From Paenibacillus silagei (GTDB lineage Bacteria > Bacillota > Bacilli > Paenibacillales > Paenibacillaceae), in assembly GCF_017874735.1 (NCBI RefSeq), contig NZ_JAGGLV010000002.1, forward strand, positions 415,320-479,319: a DNA stretch of 64,000 nt. Direction: 5' to 3'. The notes under the pieces are model-generated. The model was not told the DNA's origin. It was given only the letters and a program-made list of their open reading frames with translations, and did no database searches. How positions within the stretch are numbered: the stretch's first letter is position 1; each line of letters begins with the position of its first letter. This document shows, in pieces, positions 51,770 to 60,861 of this stretch. The translations under genes were made by a program, and so were the position numbers.

Positions 51770-53371
51770 TTATTCTGTAATCGATAGCGGATAGAAGCGG
51801 ATGACTTCGTCCGGATAGAAGGCGTAGCCGCTGATCTTGTTGCTCATCCCTACAATGCGGTTATACTCGTAGAGATACGCCCAAGGTGCTTCTGTCGTGA
51901 TGATCTCCTGAGCCTGCTTGTAGAGCTCTGTGCGCTTCGCAGTATCTGTCTCCAGGTTCGCCTGCTCCCACAGCTTGTCTACTTCAGCATTCTGGTAGTT
52001 GATGTAGTTGGAAGAGCCCTTGCCGTACAGCAGGAAGCCGAGGTGATAGCCGGGATCATTGACGAAGGAAGTCCATTTGGAGATATAAGAGGTCAGATTA
52101 TTGGTCTTCTGCTGCTCCAGGAACTGGGCGCGGGCCAGCTTGTTGATCTTCATGTTGACTCCGATTTTGGCCAGCTCAGCCTGGATCAGGACCGCATCAT
52201 CTTCCCAGTCATCGAAGCCGGAGCCCAGCGTGAAGTCGAAGTCAAAGCCCTTCTCATAGCCTGCTTCCTTCAGCAGTGCCTTGGCCTTGTCCAGATTGTA
52301 CTCATACACATAGCCTGCATCGGTGAAGCCCGGCGTGTTGCTCGCTACTGCACTCTTCATCTGCTTGGCCTGGCCGTACATCACCCCGCTCAGCAGCTGA
52401 TCGTAGGGAATCGCATAGTTGATCGCCTGACGGACTTTTACATTGTCGAACGGCTTGACCTTGTTGTTCATGGCGAAGAACAGAATCCGGTTACTTGCAT
52501 TGGAAGCAACGGTCAGCGCCTTATTGGTCTCAAGCGTTGACACATCCTTCGGAGGAATCTCAATCGCCATGTCTACATCGCCCTTACCCAGCAGCAGCAC
52601 GCGGTTCGAAGCTTCCTTGGTGAACTTCAGGGTTACCTTGCCGAGGCTTGGCGCACCCTGCCAGTAGCTGTCATTAGCTGTGAAAACAGCCTCGGTAGCC
52701 GGGTCCCACTTCGTAAGCTTGAACGGGCCGGAACCGGCGGCATTCGTCTTCAGGTAGTCTGCACCCTGTGTTTCTACCGTCTTCTGGTCCACGATGGAGA
52801 AGGTGTACATCGCCAGAATCTGCAGGAAATTATGATTGGCATTAGTCAGAGTAACTTCAACGGTCGAAGCGTCTTTTACCGTCACTGATTTAATGGAAGC
52901 CATGCCGTAGAGGAAGCTGCCGGAGCTCGACTTCGCCACACGTTCAAAAGAGTACGCCACCGCCTCGGCATCCACCGGATTGCCGCTCTGGAAGCTCACG
53001 CCGGATTTCAGCTTGAACGTATACACCGTGTTGTCAGCATTCACTTCCCAGCTCTCTGCGAGCATAGGCTTGATGTCTTCGGTATTGGCGATGCTGGCGC
53101 CATTCTCGGTCTTGATGCCGTAGGTGACCAGCTGATCATAAGCGGCCAGCACAAGCGTATCGGAGGTCAGATCATTGGCTTCCGCCGGGTCGAGCGTGGT
53201 GCCGCCCTCGGAATAGGCCACTGTAAGGTTCTTTTTGACCGGGGCTGCTGTTGCTGCAGTATCCGTTCCTGCCGAAGTGGCAGCAGGGGTCTGCGGATTG
53301 GCGCTGCTGGCGCATCCGGCAAGCATGATTGAAAAAGCGACGAGTGTGGACAACAGTTTAACTTTTTTCAT
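51770..53371 (-). CDS. Peptide-type ABC transporter substrate-binding lipoprotein
   Basis: 533 residues. Signal sequence with lipobox IMLAGC (Cys about 20), a short Thr/Ala-rich linker, then an SBP_bac_5 (class C) domain. Its marks are TLDPAEANDLTSDTLVLAAYDQLVTY, the signature DPATEAVFTANDSYWQGAPSL, VRQAINYAIPYDQLL and AYLYEYNRIVGMSNKISGY. This is the DppA/OppA family, binding di- or oligopeptides, glutathione or similar compounds. ATG 53371 has GGGAGG nine bases upstream; the frame opens 12 codons earlier. It is encoded just downstream of the two permeases. Confidence 0.94.
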   Translation of the reverse strand: MKKVKLLSTLVAFSIMLAGCASSANPQTPAATSAGTDTAATAAPVKKNLTVAYSEGGTTLDPAEANDLTSDTLVLAAYDQLVTYGIKTENGASIANTEDIKPMLAESWEVNADNTVYTFKLKSGVSFQSGNPVDAEAVAYSFERVAKSSSGSFLYGMASIKSVTVKDASTVEVTLTNANHNFLQILAMYTFSIVDQKTVETQGADYLKTNAAGSGPFKLTKWDPATEAVFTANDSYWQGAPSLGKVTLKFTKEASNRVLLLGKGDVDMAIEIPPKDVSTLETNKALTVASNASNRILFFAMNNKVKPFDNVKVRQAINYAIPYDQLLSGVMYGQAKQMKSAVASNTPGFTDAGYVYEYNLDKAKALLKEAGYEKGFDFDFTLGSGFDDWEDDAVLIQAELAKIGVNMKINKLARAQFLEQQKTNNLTSYISKWTSFVNDPGYHLGFLLYGKGSSNYINYQNAEVDKLWEQANLETDTAKRTELYKQAQEIITTEAPWAYLYEYNRIVGMSNKISGYAFYPDEVIRFYPLSITE

Positions 53372-53518
53372 CGGGTAATTCCTCCCTTTTCTATATCCTG
53401 CTTGCATAAAAACTACTTGTGCTGCTGATGATTATCTGCCGCCTTACGTTCCAGCTGACGTTAATCTATCTATCTCTATCGGGGATGGGGCAGCCTTGGG
53501 GGATTCCCCTGCTCCGCC

Positions 53519-54415
53519 TCATTTCCCCGAACGCAACCGCGGGTCAAGCACATCCCGGAAGCCGTCTCCGAGTAAGTTGAAGCCTAAGATGGAGGTAGCA
53601 ATGCCGAGGCCTGGAAAAGTAACCAGCCACCATTGCCCGGAAATGATATATTCCCGGCCTTCGGAGATCATCGCGCCCCATTCGGCAATCGGGGGTCTGA
53701 CCCCCAGCCCCAGGAAGCTAAGACTGGATGCAGTCAGGATGGCGAAGCCCATCCCGAGCGTAGCCTGCACCATTAGTGGAGCCAGGGCGTTCGGCAGAAT
53801 GTGGCGGTACAGAATGACTCTATCCTTCACACCAATGGCCCGGCTGGCTTCGATATACTCCTTCTCCCGCAGAGAGACCGTCTGGCCGAACATCAGCCGG
53901 GCGAATTCGGGAATGCCGACAATGCCGACGGCGATCATTGCGCTGCTGAGTCCGGCTCCGATCGAGGCGGCAATCGCCATCGACAATACCAGTGACGGGA
54001 AGGACAACAATACATCCATGACCCGCATGATGATGGTTCCGGTCCGGCCACCGTAGTAAGCGGCAATCCCGCCCAGCGGCATCCCGATCAGGAAGGAGAT
54101 CGAGACCGCGATCAGGCCGGTCCAGATGCTGATCCGTGCGCCGTACAGCACCCGGCTGAGGATATCCCGGCCGAAGTTGTCGGTTCCGAACCAATGGCTG
54201 CCGGAGGGCGGCTGCAGCTTATTCGCCATATCTGTGACGAACGGATCATGCGGAGCCAGCCAGGGGGCAAAAATGGCTACCACGGTCCAGATCAGGATGA
54301 AGGTCAGCCCGATGGCCGCCAGGCGGTTGTGCAGCAGCAGGGATAATAGGGTCCGGGGCTTGGCCGGTGCGGGCTTCGCCGGGCTGCCCTGTGCTGAATG
54401 TGCTGCAGTGCTCAC
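53519..54415 (-). CDS. Peptide-type ABC transporter permease (DppC/OppC type)
   Basis: 298 residues, six helices. N-terminal LLLHNRLAAIGLTFILIWTVVAIFAPWLAPHDP, HWFGTDNFGRDILSRVLYGARISIW, coupling loop EYIEASRAIGVKDRVILYRHILPNALAPLMV (EAA motif) and LTASSLSFLGLGVRPPIAEWGAMI. The GTG at 54415 has GAGGAG seven bases upstream. It follows the DppB-type gene by 30 bases. Confidence 0.93.
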   Translation of the reverse strand: MSTAAHSAQGSPAKPAPAKPRTLLSLLLHNRLAAIGLTFILIWTVVAIFAPWLAPHDPFVTDMANKLQPPSGSHWFGTDNFGRDILSRVLYGARISIWTGLIAVSISFLIGMPLGGIAAYYGGRTGTIIMRVMDVLLSFPSLVLSMAIAASIGAGLSSAMIAVGIVGIPEFARLMFGQTVSLREKEYIEASRAIGVKDRVILYRHILPNALAPLMVQATLGMGFAILTASSLSFLGLGVRPPIAEWGAMISEGREYIISGQWWLVTFPGLGIATSILGFNLLGDGFRDVLDPRLRSGK

Positions 54416-54445
54416 AAGCAATCTCCTCCTCTCACACAAGCTGTT

Positions 54446-55456
54446 CTATTCATAACGGATTCTCGGGTCAATGAACCCGTAGATCAGGTCGACCGCCAGG
54501 TTAATTCCGCAGTAGAGCACGGCACTGACCAGGGTGAACGCCTGGATCGGCGCGTAATCCGCTGCCAGTATGGAGTCGGTGACATAGCCGCCGATTCCCG
54601 GCCAGGAGAAGATCGTCTCCGTGATGACCGCGCCGCCCATCAGGAAGCCGAACTGGAGTCCGAGCACCGTTAGCGTGGGAATCAGCGCATTAACCAGTGC
54701 GTGCTTGTAGATGACGGCTGATTCCCGCAGCCCCTTGGCCCGGGCGGTGCGGACGAAGTCCTGATCGACCACCTCCAGCATGCTGGAGCGGGTCATCCGG
54801 GCGATGATCGCCATCGTACCGGTACTGAGGCAGATCGCCGGGAGCACGAGATGCGCGAGGCTGCTTTTAAGTGCAGCGGTGTCGCCGGAGAGTATACTGT
54901 CCAGCACGTACAGCCCGGTGATATGCACCGGCGGGTTAAGATCCCCGCTGATCCGGCCCATCGGTGCCGGTGCCCAGCCCAGAATGGAGTAGAAGATATA
55001 GATGAACATCAGTCCGAGCCAGAAGATCGGCACACAAGCACCTATCAGGGAAAATACACGCGAGATGTGATCCAGCAGCGATTCCTTACGGGTAGCGGCC
55101 ACAATGCCTACCGGAATGGCGATTAGAATTGCAATCAGGATGCTGGCCAGGGTCAGCTCAATCGTAGCCGGGAAGCGCGAAGCCAGGTCACTGGCGACTG
55201 AATGTCCGGTGTGATAGGCATAGCCGATATCGCCTTGCAGCAGTTGCCCGATGTAAGCGAAGAACTGGATATACAGCGGCTTGTCCAGCCCCATATCCTG
55301 GCGGATCTTGTTCACAATATCCTCCGGAGCCTGCTCTCCGGCCAGCATAATCGCAGGATCGCCCGGCAGGACTCTCGACAGAATGAAGGTGATGACGATA
55401 ATGCCGAGCAAGGCTGGAATCATCTGCACCAATCTTTTTAATGTATAAGCAAACAA
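54446..55456 (-). CDS. Peptide-type ABC transporter permease (DppB/OppB type)
   Basis: 336 residues, six helices. N-terminal MFAYTLKRLVQMIPALLGII, RVLPGDPAIMLAGEQAP, coupling loop DFVRTARAKGLRESAVIYKHALVNALIPTLTVLG (EAA motif), and ETIFSWPGIGGYVTDSILAADYAPIQAFTLV. The start codon is TTG at 55456, with GGGGG eight bases upstream. It is the first gene of the importer genes, which follow the PucR regulator after about 240 bases with a terminator. Confidence 0.93.
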   Translation of the reverse strand: MFAYTLKRLVQMIPALLGIIVITFILSRVLPGDPAIMLAGEQAPEDIVNKIRQDMGLDKPLYIQFFAYIGQLLQGDIGYAYHTGHSVASDLASRFPATIELTLASILIAILIAIPVGIVAATRKESLLDHISRVFSLIGACVPIFWLGLMFIYIFYSILGWAPAPMGRISGDLNPPVHITGLYVLDSILSGDTAALKSSLAHLVLPAICLSTGTMAIIARMTRSSMLEVVDQDFVRTARAKGLRESAVIYKHALVNALIPTLTVLGLQFGFLMGGAVITETIFSWPGIGGYVTDSILAADYAPIQAFTLVSAVLYCGINLAVDLIYGFIDPRIRYE

Positions 55457-55603
55457 TGAATCAACCCCCTTACGACTTCGACTGCTGTGCCTCTGTGACG
55501 GAATTCCGCTCTCATGTCAGGTAATACGCGTATGCTGTGTCTTATTAAAGTGTTGAGCTAATTCTACATAGAATTTCACAGCCCCTCTACGTCCCGTTCA
55601 GCT

Positions 55604-55635
55604 AAAAAAATGCACAACCGTTTGTCGATTGTGCA
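55604..55635 (-). terminator. Intrinsic terminator of the PucR regulator gene
   Basis: TGCACAACCG-TTTGT-CGATTGTGCA, followed on the minus strand by TTTTTTTAGC (seven T). It lies 60 bases past the stop codon. Confidence 0.88.
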
Positions 55636-55697
55636 CTATCAAGGACTATGAATGTTAGATTTACTCACACGACATTCCAGGAATCTTCCAAAGCGCC

Positions 55698-57224
55698 CTA
55701 TTTTTCCTGGAGGTAATAGTAAATCAGGCACAAATGGCAGACGAACTGTTCGCGCGGATCATTCAGATCGAAGCCAGTGATATCCCGAATCCGCTCCAGC
55801 CGGTATTTGACGGAGTTGCGGTGGATATAGAGGCTGTTCGCCGTCTCAATCAGACTGCCCCGGCACTCCAGATAATGATAGAAGGTCAGCAGCATATTGC
55901 TGTCATGCTCCTGGTCATATTGCAGCAGCTTGCCCAGCTTGCGCTCGAACAGCTTCTCGAACCCCGGACCGCCCAGCCCCTCCAGCAGATGATAGACCTC
56001 CATCTCTTCGTAGCGGGTAATCCCGCCGGGGCCTTGTCCGAGTCTTCTGGAGATGGACAGCGCTTTGCGCGCCTCGTTATAACTGGTGTGGATGTCCCAG
56101 AGATATTCCGAGGTGCCGATACCGCAGCGGTAACTGCTTAAGCCTTCTGCCTTGTCCTGCAGCCAGCCGCTCAGCGTCTTCTCCCACGGCTCCTCCGCGT
56201 CACCGCCCGGCGTGAACCTGCGCCCCTCCTGCGTAGGCAGGAACAGCACCGCCCGGCTCGAACGGTACTCGGCGTGCGGCGTGACGCCGCGCTTCTTCGC
56301 CTCCCGCTCCAGCAGCCGGTTCACCGTCTCCTCGCTCGGCGCCGTCTCCCCTTCGATGACGGCCACCTCCCACTTGTGCTCAGGGTTCATCCCGAGCTGG
56401 CGGGCCCGCCGCTGCACCTCATGCCTCGACGGCAGCGGCGGGGTCAGCAGCTCATCGATGAAGTTGCCGCGCAGACGGAATTCCGTATCCTCGGCTACCT
56501 TACGCCGCATTATTTCAAGGGCAAACACAAGCCGGGCTTGCTCGATGCCCACCTCCTCCATATCATCCAGCCGCTCCTTGTCGACGAGCAGCCGGGCAAC
56601 CGTCCGGCGGTCCACATGGATGTTCCAGCTAAGCGGAGAGTCGCTCTGCGCCCAGTCATAGTCTGCCGGGGAGGATACGATAATTTTCCGCTCCGTATCC
56701 ACGAGTGCTACCGGGGCCTTCAGGAACTCGGCCACGCTGTCGCTGACCGCCTGAATGCCGCTGTTCTCCAGCACCATGGTGGTCAGCGTGCGGTAGACCT
56801 CCTCCGCCCGGCGCAGCAGCATCGCCTGCCGTCCCAGCAGCAGCTCCATCACCGGCTGGGTGATATCCGTGTACGGAATCTCGGGCGGGATCTCCACAAT
56901 CGGCAGACCGCAGGCATTGCTGGCCTCGATGGCTCCTTGTGGAATCTCCTTCAGGAAGCGGGCCGGCTTGATCGCCAGCGCCGCTGCGCCCAGATTATCA
57001 AGCGTATAGATCACCTCAGTCAGCAGCGAAGGATCATGGCGGATCGAATAGGCTGTCGTCAGCAGCATCACCCCTTCGCTGATCCAGCCCTTCAGATCCG
57101 GAACCTCCATAATATCCACGAACCGGACCACCCGGTCCAGCCCTTGCTCCCCGCTGATGACCTTCGCTTTCCCAAGAACCGAGAGCTCCATTAGCTCCCG
57201 TAGCGTAATTCCTCGTGTATTCAC
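55698..57224 (-). CDS. PucR-family transcriptional regulator
   Basis: 508 residues. N-terminal PucR domain (TLRELMELSVLGKAKVISGEQGLDRVVRFVDIMEVPDLKGWISEGVMLLTTAYSI). A middle GAF-like sensor (LLRRAEEVYRTLTTMV, VALVDTERKIIVSSPADY). C-terminal PucR-type HTH: LLTFYHYLECRGSLIETANSLYIHRNSVKYRLERIRDITGFDL, the CdaR/PucR helix-turn-helix. Such proteins activate purine, polyol or amino-acid catabolism in response to a metabolite. It sits between the DUF1177/AroM genes and the importer genes and is the obvious regulator of both. The GTG at 57224 has GGAGG seven bases upstream; the frame starts 28 codons earlier without a site. Confidence 0.92.
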   Translation of the reverse strand: MNTRGITLRELMELSVLGKAKVISGEQGLDRVVRFVDIMEVPDLKGWISEGVMLLTTAYSIRHDPSLLTEVIYTLDNLGAAALAIKPARFLKEIPQGAIEASNACGLPIVEIPPEIPYTDITQPVMELLLGRQAMLLRRAEEVYRTLTTMVLENSGIQAVSDSVAEFLKAPVALVDTERKIIVSSPADYDWAQSDSPLSWNIHVDRRTVARLLVDKERLDDMEEVGIEQARLVFALEIMRRKVAEDTEFRLRGNFIDELLTPPLPSRHEVQRRARQLGMNPEHKWEVAVIEGETAPSEETVNRLLEREAKKRGVTPHAEYRSSRAVLFLPTQEGRRFTPGGDAEEPWEKTLSGWLQDKAEGLSSYRCGIGTSEYLWDIHTSYNEARKALSISRRLGQGPGGITRYEEMEVYHLLEGLGGPGFEKLFERKLGKLLQYDQEHDSNMLLTFYHYLECRGSLIETANSLYIHRNSVKYRLERIRDITGFDLNDPREQFVCHLCLIYYYLQEK

Positions 57225-57777
57225 CCTTCCGCCTCCCTCTGCTGTCTTCAGTATTTCATGATTTTTCCTGAAATATGCCAATATGCCATGACAATGCCGC
57301 CAACCCACTTTTTGCGTTCCCGCTAGTTTATCAGAGATTTCCGCAAAGCCACAGGAAAATCATATCCATTTACAGCATATTTTCGGTGTGAAAGTGCATT
57401 AGGAATAAATTGGATGGCCGATTGGATAGTCGGAGAGCGGTTGCAGGGGGAAGGGCTGGGGAGGGGTGAGAGTCGATTGGGGCAGTGAATGGGAAGTTGG
57501 TGAGAGAAGGAGAGAGGGATTGAGGAGTGTAGGGGGCGGATCAAAGGGATTTATCCCTTTGGTTACGGACGGCAGATGTATGCAGATATGTTACCTATGT
57601 CAGACTCTCCTCACTAACTGCTCTAATCAGCACGGCGCACAACAACAATTCAACGGTTCTGTAACTAACTATTCCCTAATTTGTTTCCGCTACCATTCAC
57701 TGAACACAGTAAATGTCAAATGTTACTCATCCACGCCGCGCCACTCTCCTGCTCCCCGGACCTACTACCCTCATAGT
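57225..57777. other. Gene-free spacer upstream of the PucR gene, purine-rich, with palindrome
   Basis: No ORF is supported. The stretch 57420-57540 is very purine-rich on the plus strand. At 57543-57560 lies the perfect inverted repeat AAAGGGAT-TT-ATCCCTTT, a possible operator. The region from 57620 to 57770 is plain AT/GC-mixed sequence with nothing I can name. Confidence 0.5.
57446..57466 (+). other. G-quadruplex motif upstream of the PucR gene
   Basis: GGGGG-AA-GGG-CT-GGGG-A-GGGG fits the G3+N1-7 pattern with four runs and very short loops. It lies about 220 bases upstream of the pucR start on the opposite strand. Confidence 0.6.
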
Positions 57778-57779
57778 CC

Positions 57780-58064
57780 ATCCGCCGAATTCAGGGGCAC
57801 TAATGCTCCTCATTCTTTCCCTTTGCCTGCATCCGCCGAATTCAGGGGCACTAATGCTCCTCATTCTCTCCCTTTGCCCGCATCCGCCGAATTCAGGGGC
57901 ATTAATGCTCCTCATTCTTTCCCTTTGCCTGCATCCGCCGAATTCAGGGGCACTAATGCTCCTCATTCTTTCCCTTTGCCTGCATCCGCCGAATTCAGGG
58001 GCATTAATGCTCCTCATTCTCTCCCTTTGCCCGCATCCGCCGAATTCAGGGGCACTAATGCTCC
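57780..58064 (+). repeat. Tandem array D: 51-bp unit, six copies (same family as A)
   Basis: GAATTCAGGGGCA begins at 57787, 57838, 57889, 57940, 57991 and 58042, each exactly 51 bp apart. Hairpin GGGGCA-CTAA-TGCTCC, with loop TTAA in units 3 and 5. The stem is identical to array A while the loop differs (CTTG there). GAAT and ATTC flank it. The sixth unit is cut short at TGCTCC. It lies between two minus-strand genes, next to the racemase terminator. Confidence 0.95.
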
Positions 58065-58085
58065 ACCAATTCCCTAACAACAAAC

Positions 58086-58120
58086 AAGCGTCCCCCGGGC
58101 CTGAGCCAGGAGGAACGCTT
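58086..58120 (-). terminator. Terminator hairpin downstream of the racemase gene
   Basis: AAGCGT...GGC-TGA-GCC...ACGCTT with a T-rich end (TTGTTTGTTG) on the minus strand. The stem has mismatches. Confidence 0.6.
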
Positions 58121-58276
58121 TAAGGAAATCATAGCTATTAGTTTGCCGCACCTTAGTTTTCACGCATTAGTTTTCACGCATTACTTGCCACACATCGCCT
58201 ATACACGTAGTCTGCACCACACCTACAGGAACGGCGAATTTCAGCAAACTGCAATACCACCCAAGACAAGGCTTTG

Positions 58277-58948
58277 CTACGAGCGATGCACCTCTCCCGC
58301 AGCAGAAGCTCCCGTACCAGAGGCTGACGCAGCGGCAGCGGCACCAAGGCAGAGTATGGGATCGAACGCCCGAATGCCGAGCTGTTCTTCCAGCTCCGCC
58401 GCCAGTCCGATGGTCGCGAAGCCTGTGCACGCCAGCACAAGGGCTTCGGCGCCGCGTTCTACGAGCCGGGCGGCACCCGCCAGCGCGCCTGCCCGTCCGG
58501 CGGGTGTGTTCAGATCCAGCGTAGTCGTCACGCCGTCGGGGCGGTCCATGCCAATGTAAGCCCCGCCGAGAATACCGCGGATGAGCGGCGGCACCTCTTC
58601 CAGAATCGTCAGCACGCCCACCCGGTTGCTGTAAGCCATAGCCATATGGGCCGCGCAGGAGCCCGCTCCCAGCACAGGAACATTCACCACTGCCCTGGCT
58701 TCCAAGAGTGCCGGATCGGCAGCACAGCTGATGCCGATAGCCGTGCATCCCTGCTGCTCCAGTTCCCCGGCAAGCCTTATAATCTTCGGAATGGATTCCG
58801 CCTCAGTCTGCGCATCATACACACCCCGGGGCTGATCCGGGATGCAGCGGCTCATCACCGGCAGACCATACCGCCGCTCAATTAAATCTCCATGTAACTG
58901 GATTGCAGAGTTCTCCTGCAATGTAATGACACGTATGATTCCAAACAT
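58277..58948 (-). CDS. Asp/Glu/hydantoin racemase-family protein
   Basis: 223 residues. Typical of the two-cysteine racemase fold. First Cys in GCTAIGISCAADPALLEARA (ISCAAD, about residue 80), second Cys in ALVLACTGFATIGLAAELE (LACTG, about residue 178). Between them lie VLGAGSCAAHMAMAY and GVLTILEEVPPLIR. Members racemise amino acids or hydantoins, or act as maleate isomerase-like enzymes. The ATG at 58948 has GGAGGA nine bases upstream; the frame opens 18 codons earlier. It is in a run with the M29-like, AroM and DUF1177 genes, so a role on a D- or L-amino-acid derivative is likely. Confidence 0.88.
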   Translation of the reverse strand: MFGIIRVITLQENSAIQLHGDLIERRYGLPVMSRCIPDQPRGVYDAQTEAESIPKIIRLAGELEQQGCTAIGISCAADPALLEARAVVNVPVLGAGSCAAHMAMAYSNRVGVLTILEEVPPLIRGILGGAYIGMDRPDGVTTTLDLNTPAGRAGALAGAARLVERGAEALVLACTGFATIGLAAELEEQLGIRAFDPILCLGAAAAASASGTGASAAGEVHRS

Positions 58949-59128
58949 CCTATCTCCTCCTGACCGCCTTGATTTAGATGCTGCAAAAGCATAACCAGCC
59001 ACCCTATTTCAGCCGTAAACAGCAATAGCAGCCGGAAATCCAAAGGTTCACTACAGTGGCGATTGCACCACCCGTACAAATCTGTGGTGCGGCTTATTTA
59101 ACCTTGCAATCAGCAGCTTCCATTCTGC

Positions 59129-60073
59129 TTACAGCAATTCCCCAGCCAGCATAATCAGCTTGTCGTCGATATACACATCCGGCTTCATGACCACAGCATC
59201 AATATGCACGCCAGCGGCAACGACCCCGCCGAACGTATTATTGCTGCCAAAAGCCACATGGATCGTCCCGTATACCTTCTCATCTTCCAGAACCACGCCT
59301 GTAATCCGGGCCTTGTTATTGGTCCCGATGCCGAATTCGCCCAGCAGCCGGCCATCGCCATCGCCAAGCATGTCCAGCAGCTTGCCGCCATGCTCCCCGC
59401 CGGCATGGATCAGCCGTCCATCTTCCACGGTCAGCACCATCGGGCCATCCAGTGCGCCAATCCCTGCTACCGAGCCATCCACCTTAATCTGGCCGCTAGC
59501 TGTGCCTTCCAGCGGTGCAATATAAGCTTCACCGGAGGGCAGATTGCCTGACTCTCCCGGATTTAGATATAATCCGGTACTGAGAATACCATCCCGGCCG
59601 TCAATAGAGAAACTAAGAACCATCCCTTCCTTCTCCACACGCACCCGGCTGCCCGCAGACAAGAGCGCAGCGACCTGCTCGGTCAGCGCCTTCACCTGCC
59701 CATAATCCGCAGTGATCGCGCCGTGGCTGAACATATCATCGGTGATCCCCGGCATGGTCGCTACCCGGGTTCCCGCTGCGGCTGCCTGCTTGCGTGCCGC
59801 TGTATGTGTCATCGAATGGGTCGTGATGCATACAGCCACATCCGCCTTAGCCATAGCTTCGGCAACCGGAGCCGGAGGCTCCTCCCCCGATCTGCTCCGT
59901 GGCTGCATGACCAGCAGCATTGATTCCGCTCCCAGCCTTTTGCCCGCCTCATAGACCGACTCGGCCAGATCACGCTTATCATCGTCGGCTACTACAGCCA
60001 GCAGTTCTCCGCCGGCAAGCCCGAGACAATCCTTAAGAACATTCATGCTAATTCCAATTCTTGCTTCACTCAT
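59129..60073 (-). CDS. M29-like aminopeptidase (thermophilic metalloprotease family)
   Basis: 314 residues. It resembles the leucyl aminopeptidase/M29 group: ELLAVVADDDKRDLAESVYEAGKRLGAESMLLVM at the N-terminus, MTHTAARKQAAAAGTRVATMPGIT in the middle, and a C-terminal half with GEAYIAPLEGTASGQIKVDGSVAG and AFGSNNTFGG. The last set is typical of the family's metal-domain strands (EVFTAPxEGTVxG), here as EAYIAPLEGTA. Whether it still cleaves peptides is not certain, because the usual metal-ligand residues could not be fully placed. The ATG at 60073 has GGAGG eight bases upstream. Confidence 0.78.
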   Translation of the reverse strand: MSEARIGISMNVLKDCLGLAGGELLAVVADDDKRDLAESVYEAGKRLGAESMLLVMQPRSRSGEEPPAPVAEAMAKADVAVCITTHSMTHTAARKQAAAAGTRVATMPGITDDMFSHGAITADYGQVKALTEQVAALLSAGSRVRVEKEGMVLSFSIDGRDGILSTGLYLNPGESGNLPSGEAYIAPLEGTASGQIKVDGSVAGIGALDGPMVLTVEDGRLIHAGGEHGGKLLDMLGDGDGRLLGEFGIGTNNKARITGVVLEDEKVYGTIHVAFGSNNTFGGVVAAGVHIDAVVMKPDVYIDDKLIMLAGELL

Positions 60074-60090
60074 CTTCATTTCCTCCCGAA

Positions 60091-60759
60091 TTACACCATT
60101 TCTGCGACCAGCTTGCCCATCAGGGCATTGGACAGCACGGCAGGCACTCCTGCGGAGGCTGCCCACTCTCTATGCTGCTCCACATATCCCATACAGTCAA
60201 GCACGATCACATCCGCATGATCCCGCAGACGCTCTGCTGCGGCACGAAAATCCGCTTCCGTACCCGTATAAGGTGAAGCCGCAGCGAACGGCAGCCGGGC
60301 TCCGGCGCCTGCGAATTTCTCAATCATTGCGTCCTCCTGCTCCGGCAAAGGGCCAATCAGTCCCAGACGGCGCCCGTCCAGCATCGCCTGCACGACCGGA
60401 GGAATGATCCGGTCCGGCTCAATCAGATGGGCAGCAGACGTATGCAGCCCCGGAAAAACTCCCGTACACGCCAGCAGGATCGTCCGAATCCCAGCGGCTT
60501 CCATAGCATCAATCTTCCCTTGGAGAACGGACTGTATCCGCTCCCGCGAGATTACCGCAGCGGACCCGTCCGCCATGCGGGTGGTCAGCACATACTCCCC
60601 CGGGGCTGGACTGTAATACTCCTTAACCTGTTCAGCCGTGAACCCGTCCAGCACCCCGGACTGAACCAGTCCCGCCTTGCCTTCCAGATATTTCTCAATG
60701 ATGGGCGCAACATCCTGCCTGGGTGCTTGCCCAATCGTAATCAGCCCGATATTCTTCAT
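60091..60759 (-). CDS. AroM family protein
   Basis: 222 residues. AroM family: N-terminal GLITIGQAPRQDVAPIIEKYL (the typical IGQAPR motif), SRERIQSVLQGKIDAMEAAGIRTILLACTGVFPG (LLACTG cysteine), and DVIVLDCMGYVEQHR (LDCMGY cysteine). The two cysteines lie as in the Asp/Glu racemase superfamily, so a racemase-like or decarboxylase-like function is possible; no activity is established. The start has GGAGGG seven bases upstream. It ends 17 bases before the start of the M29-like gene, same operon. Confidence 0.92.
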   Translation of the reverse strand: MKNIGLITIGQAPRQDVAPIIEKYLEGKAGLVQSGVLDGFTAEQVKEYYSPAPGEYVLTTRMADGSAAVISRERIQSVLQGKIDAMEAAGIRTILLACTGVFPGLHTSAAHLIEPDRIIPPVVQAMLDGRRLGLIGPLPEQEDAMIEKFAGAGARLPFAAASPYTGTEADFRAAAERLRDHADVIVLDCMGYVEQHREWAASAGVPAVLSNALMGKLVAEMV

Positions 60760-60861
60760 TCTTGTCCCTCCAGACGCTATGGGTTACAGCCAAGCTGTGC
60801 TAATAGAGCAGGCGCTGAAGGAAGCTCAGCGCCTGATTGTAATCGTACATCTGTTATCCTG

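Noticed and set aside
57466..58083. Open frames of 118-203 codons over array D and its left flank
   Set aside because: Caused by the 51-bp repeat; no start context, and opposite frames are equally open.
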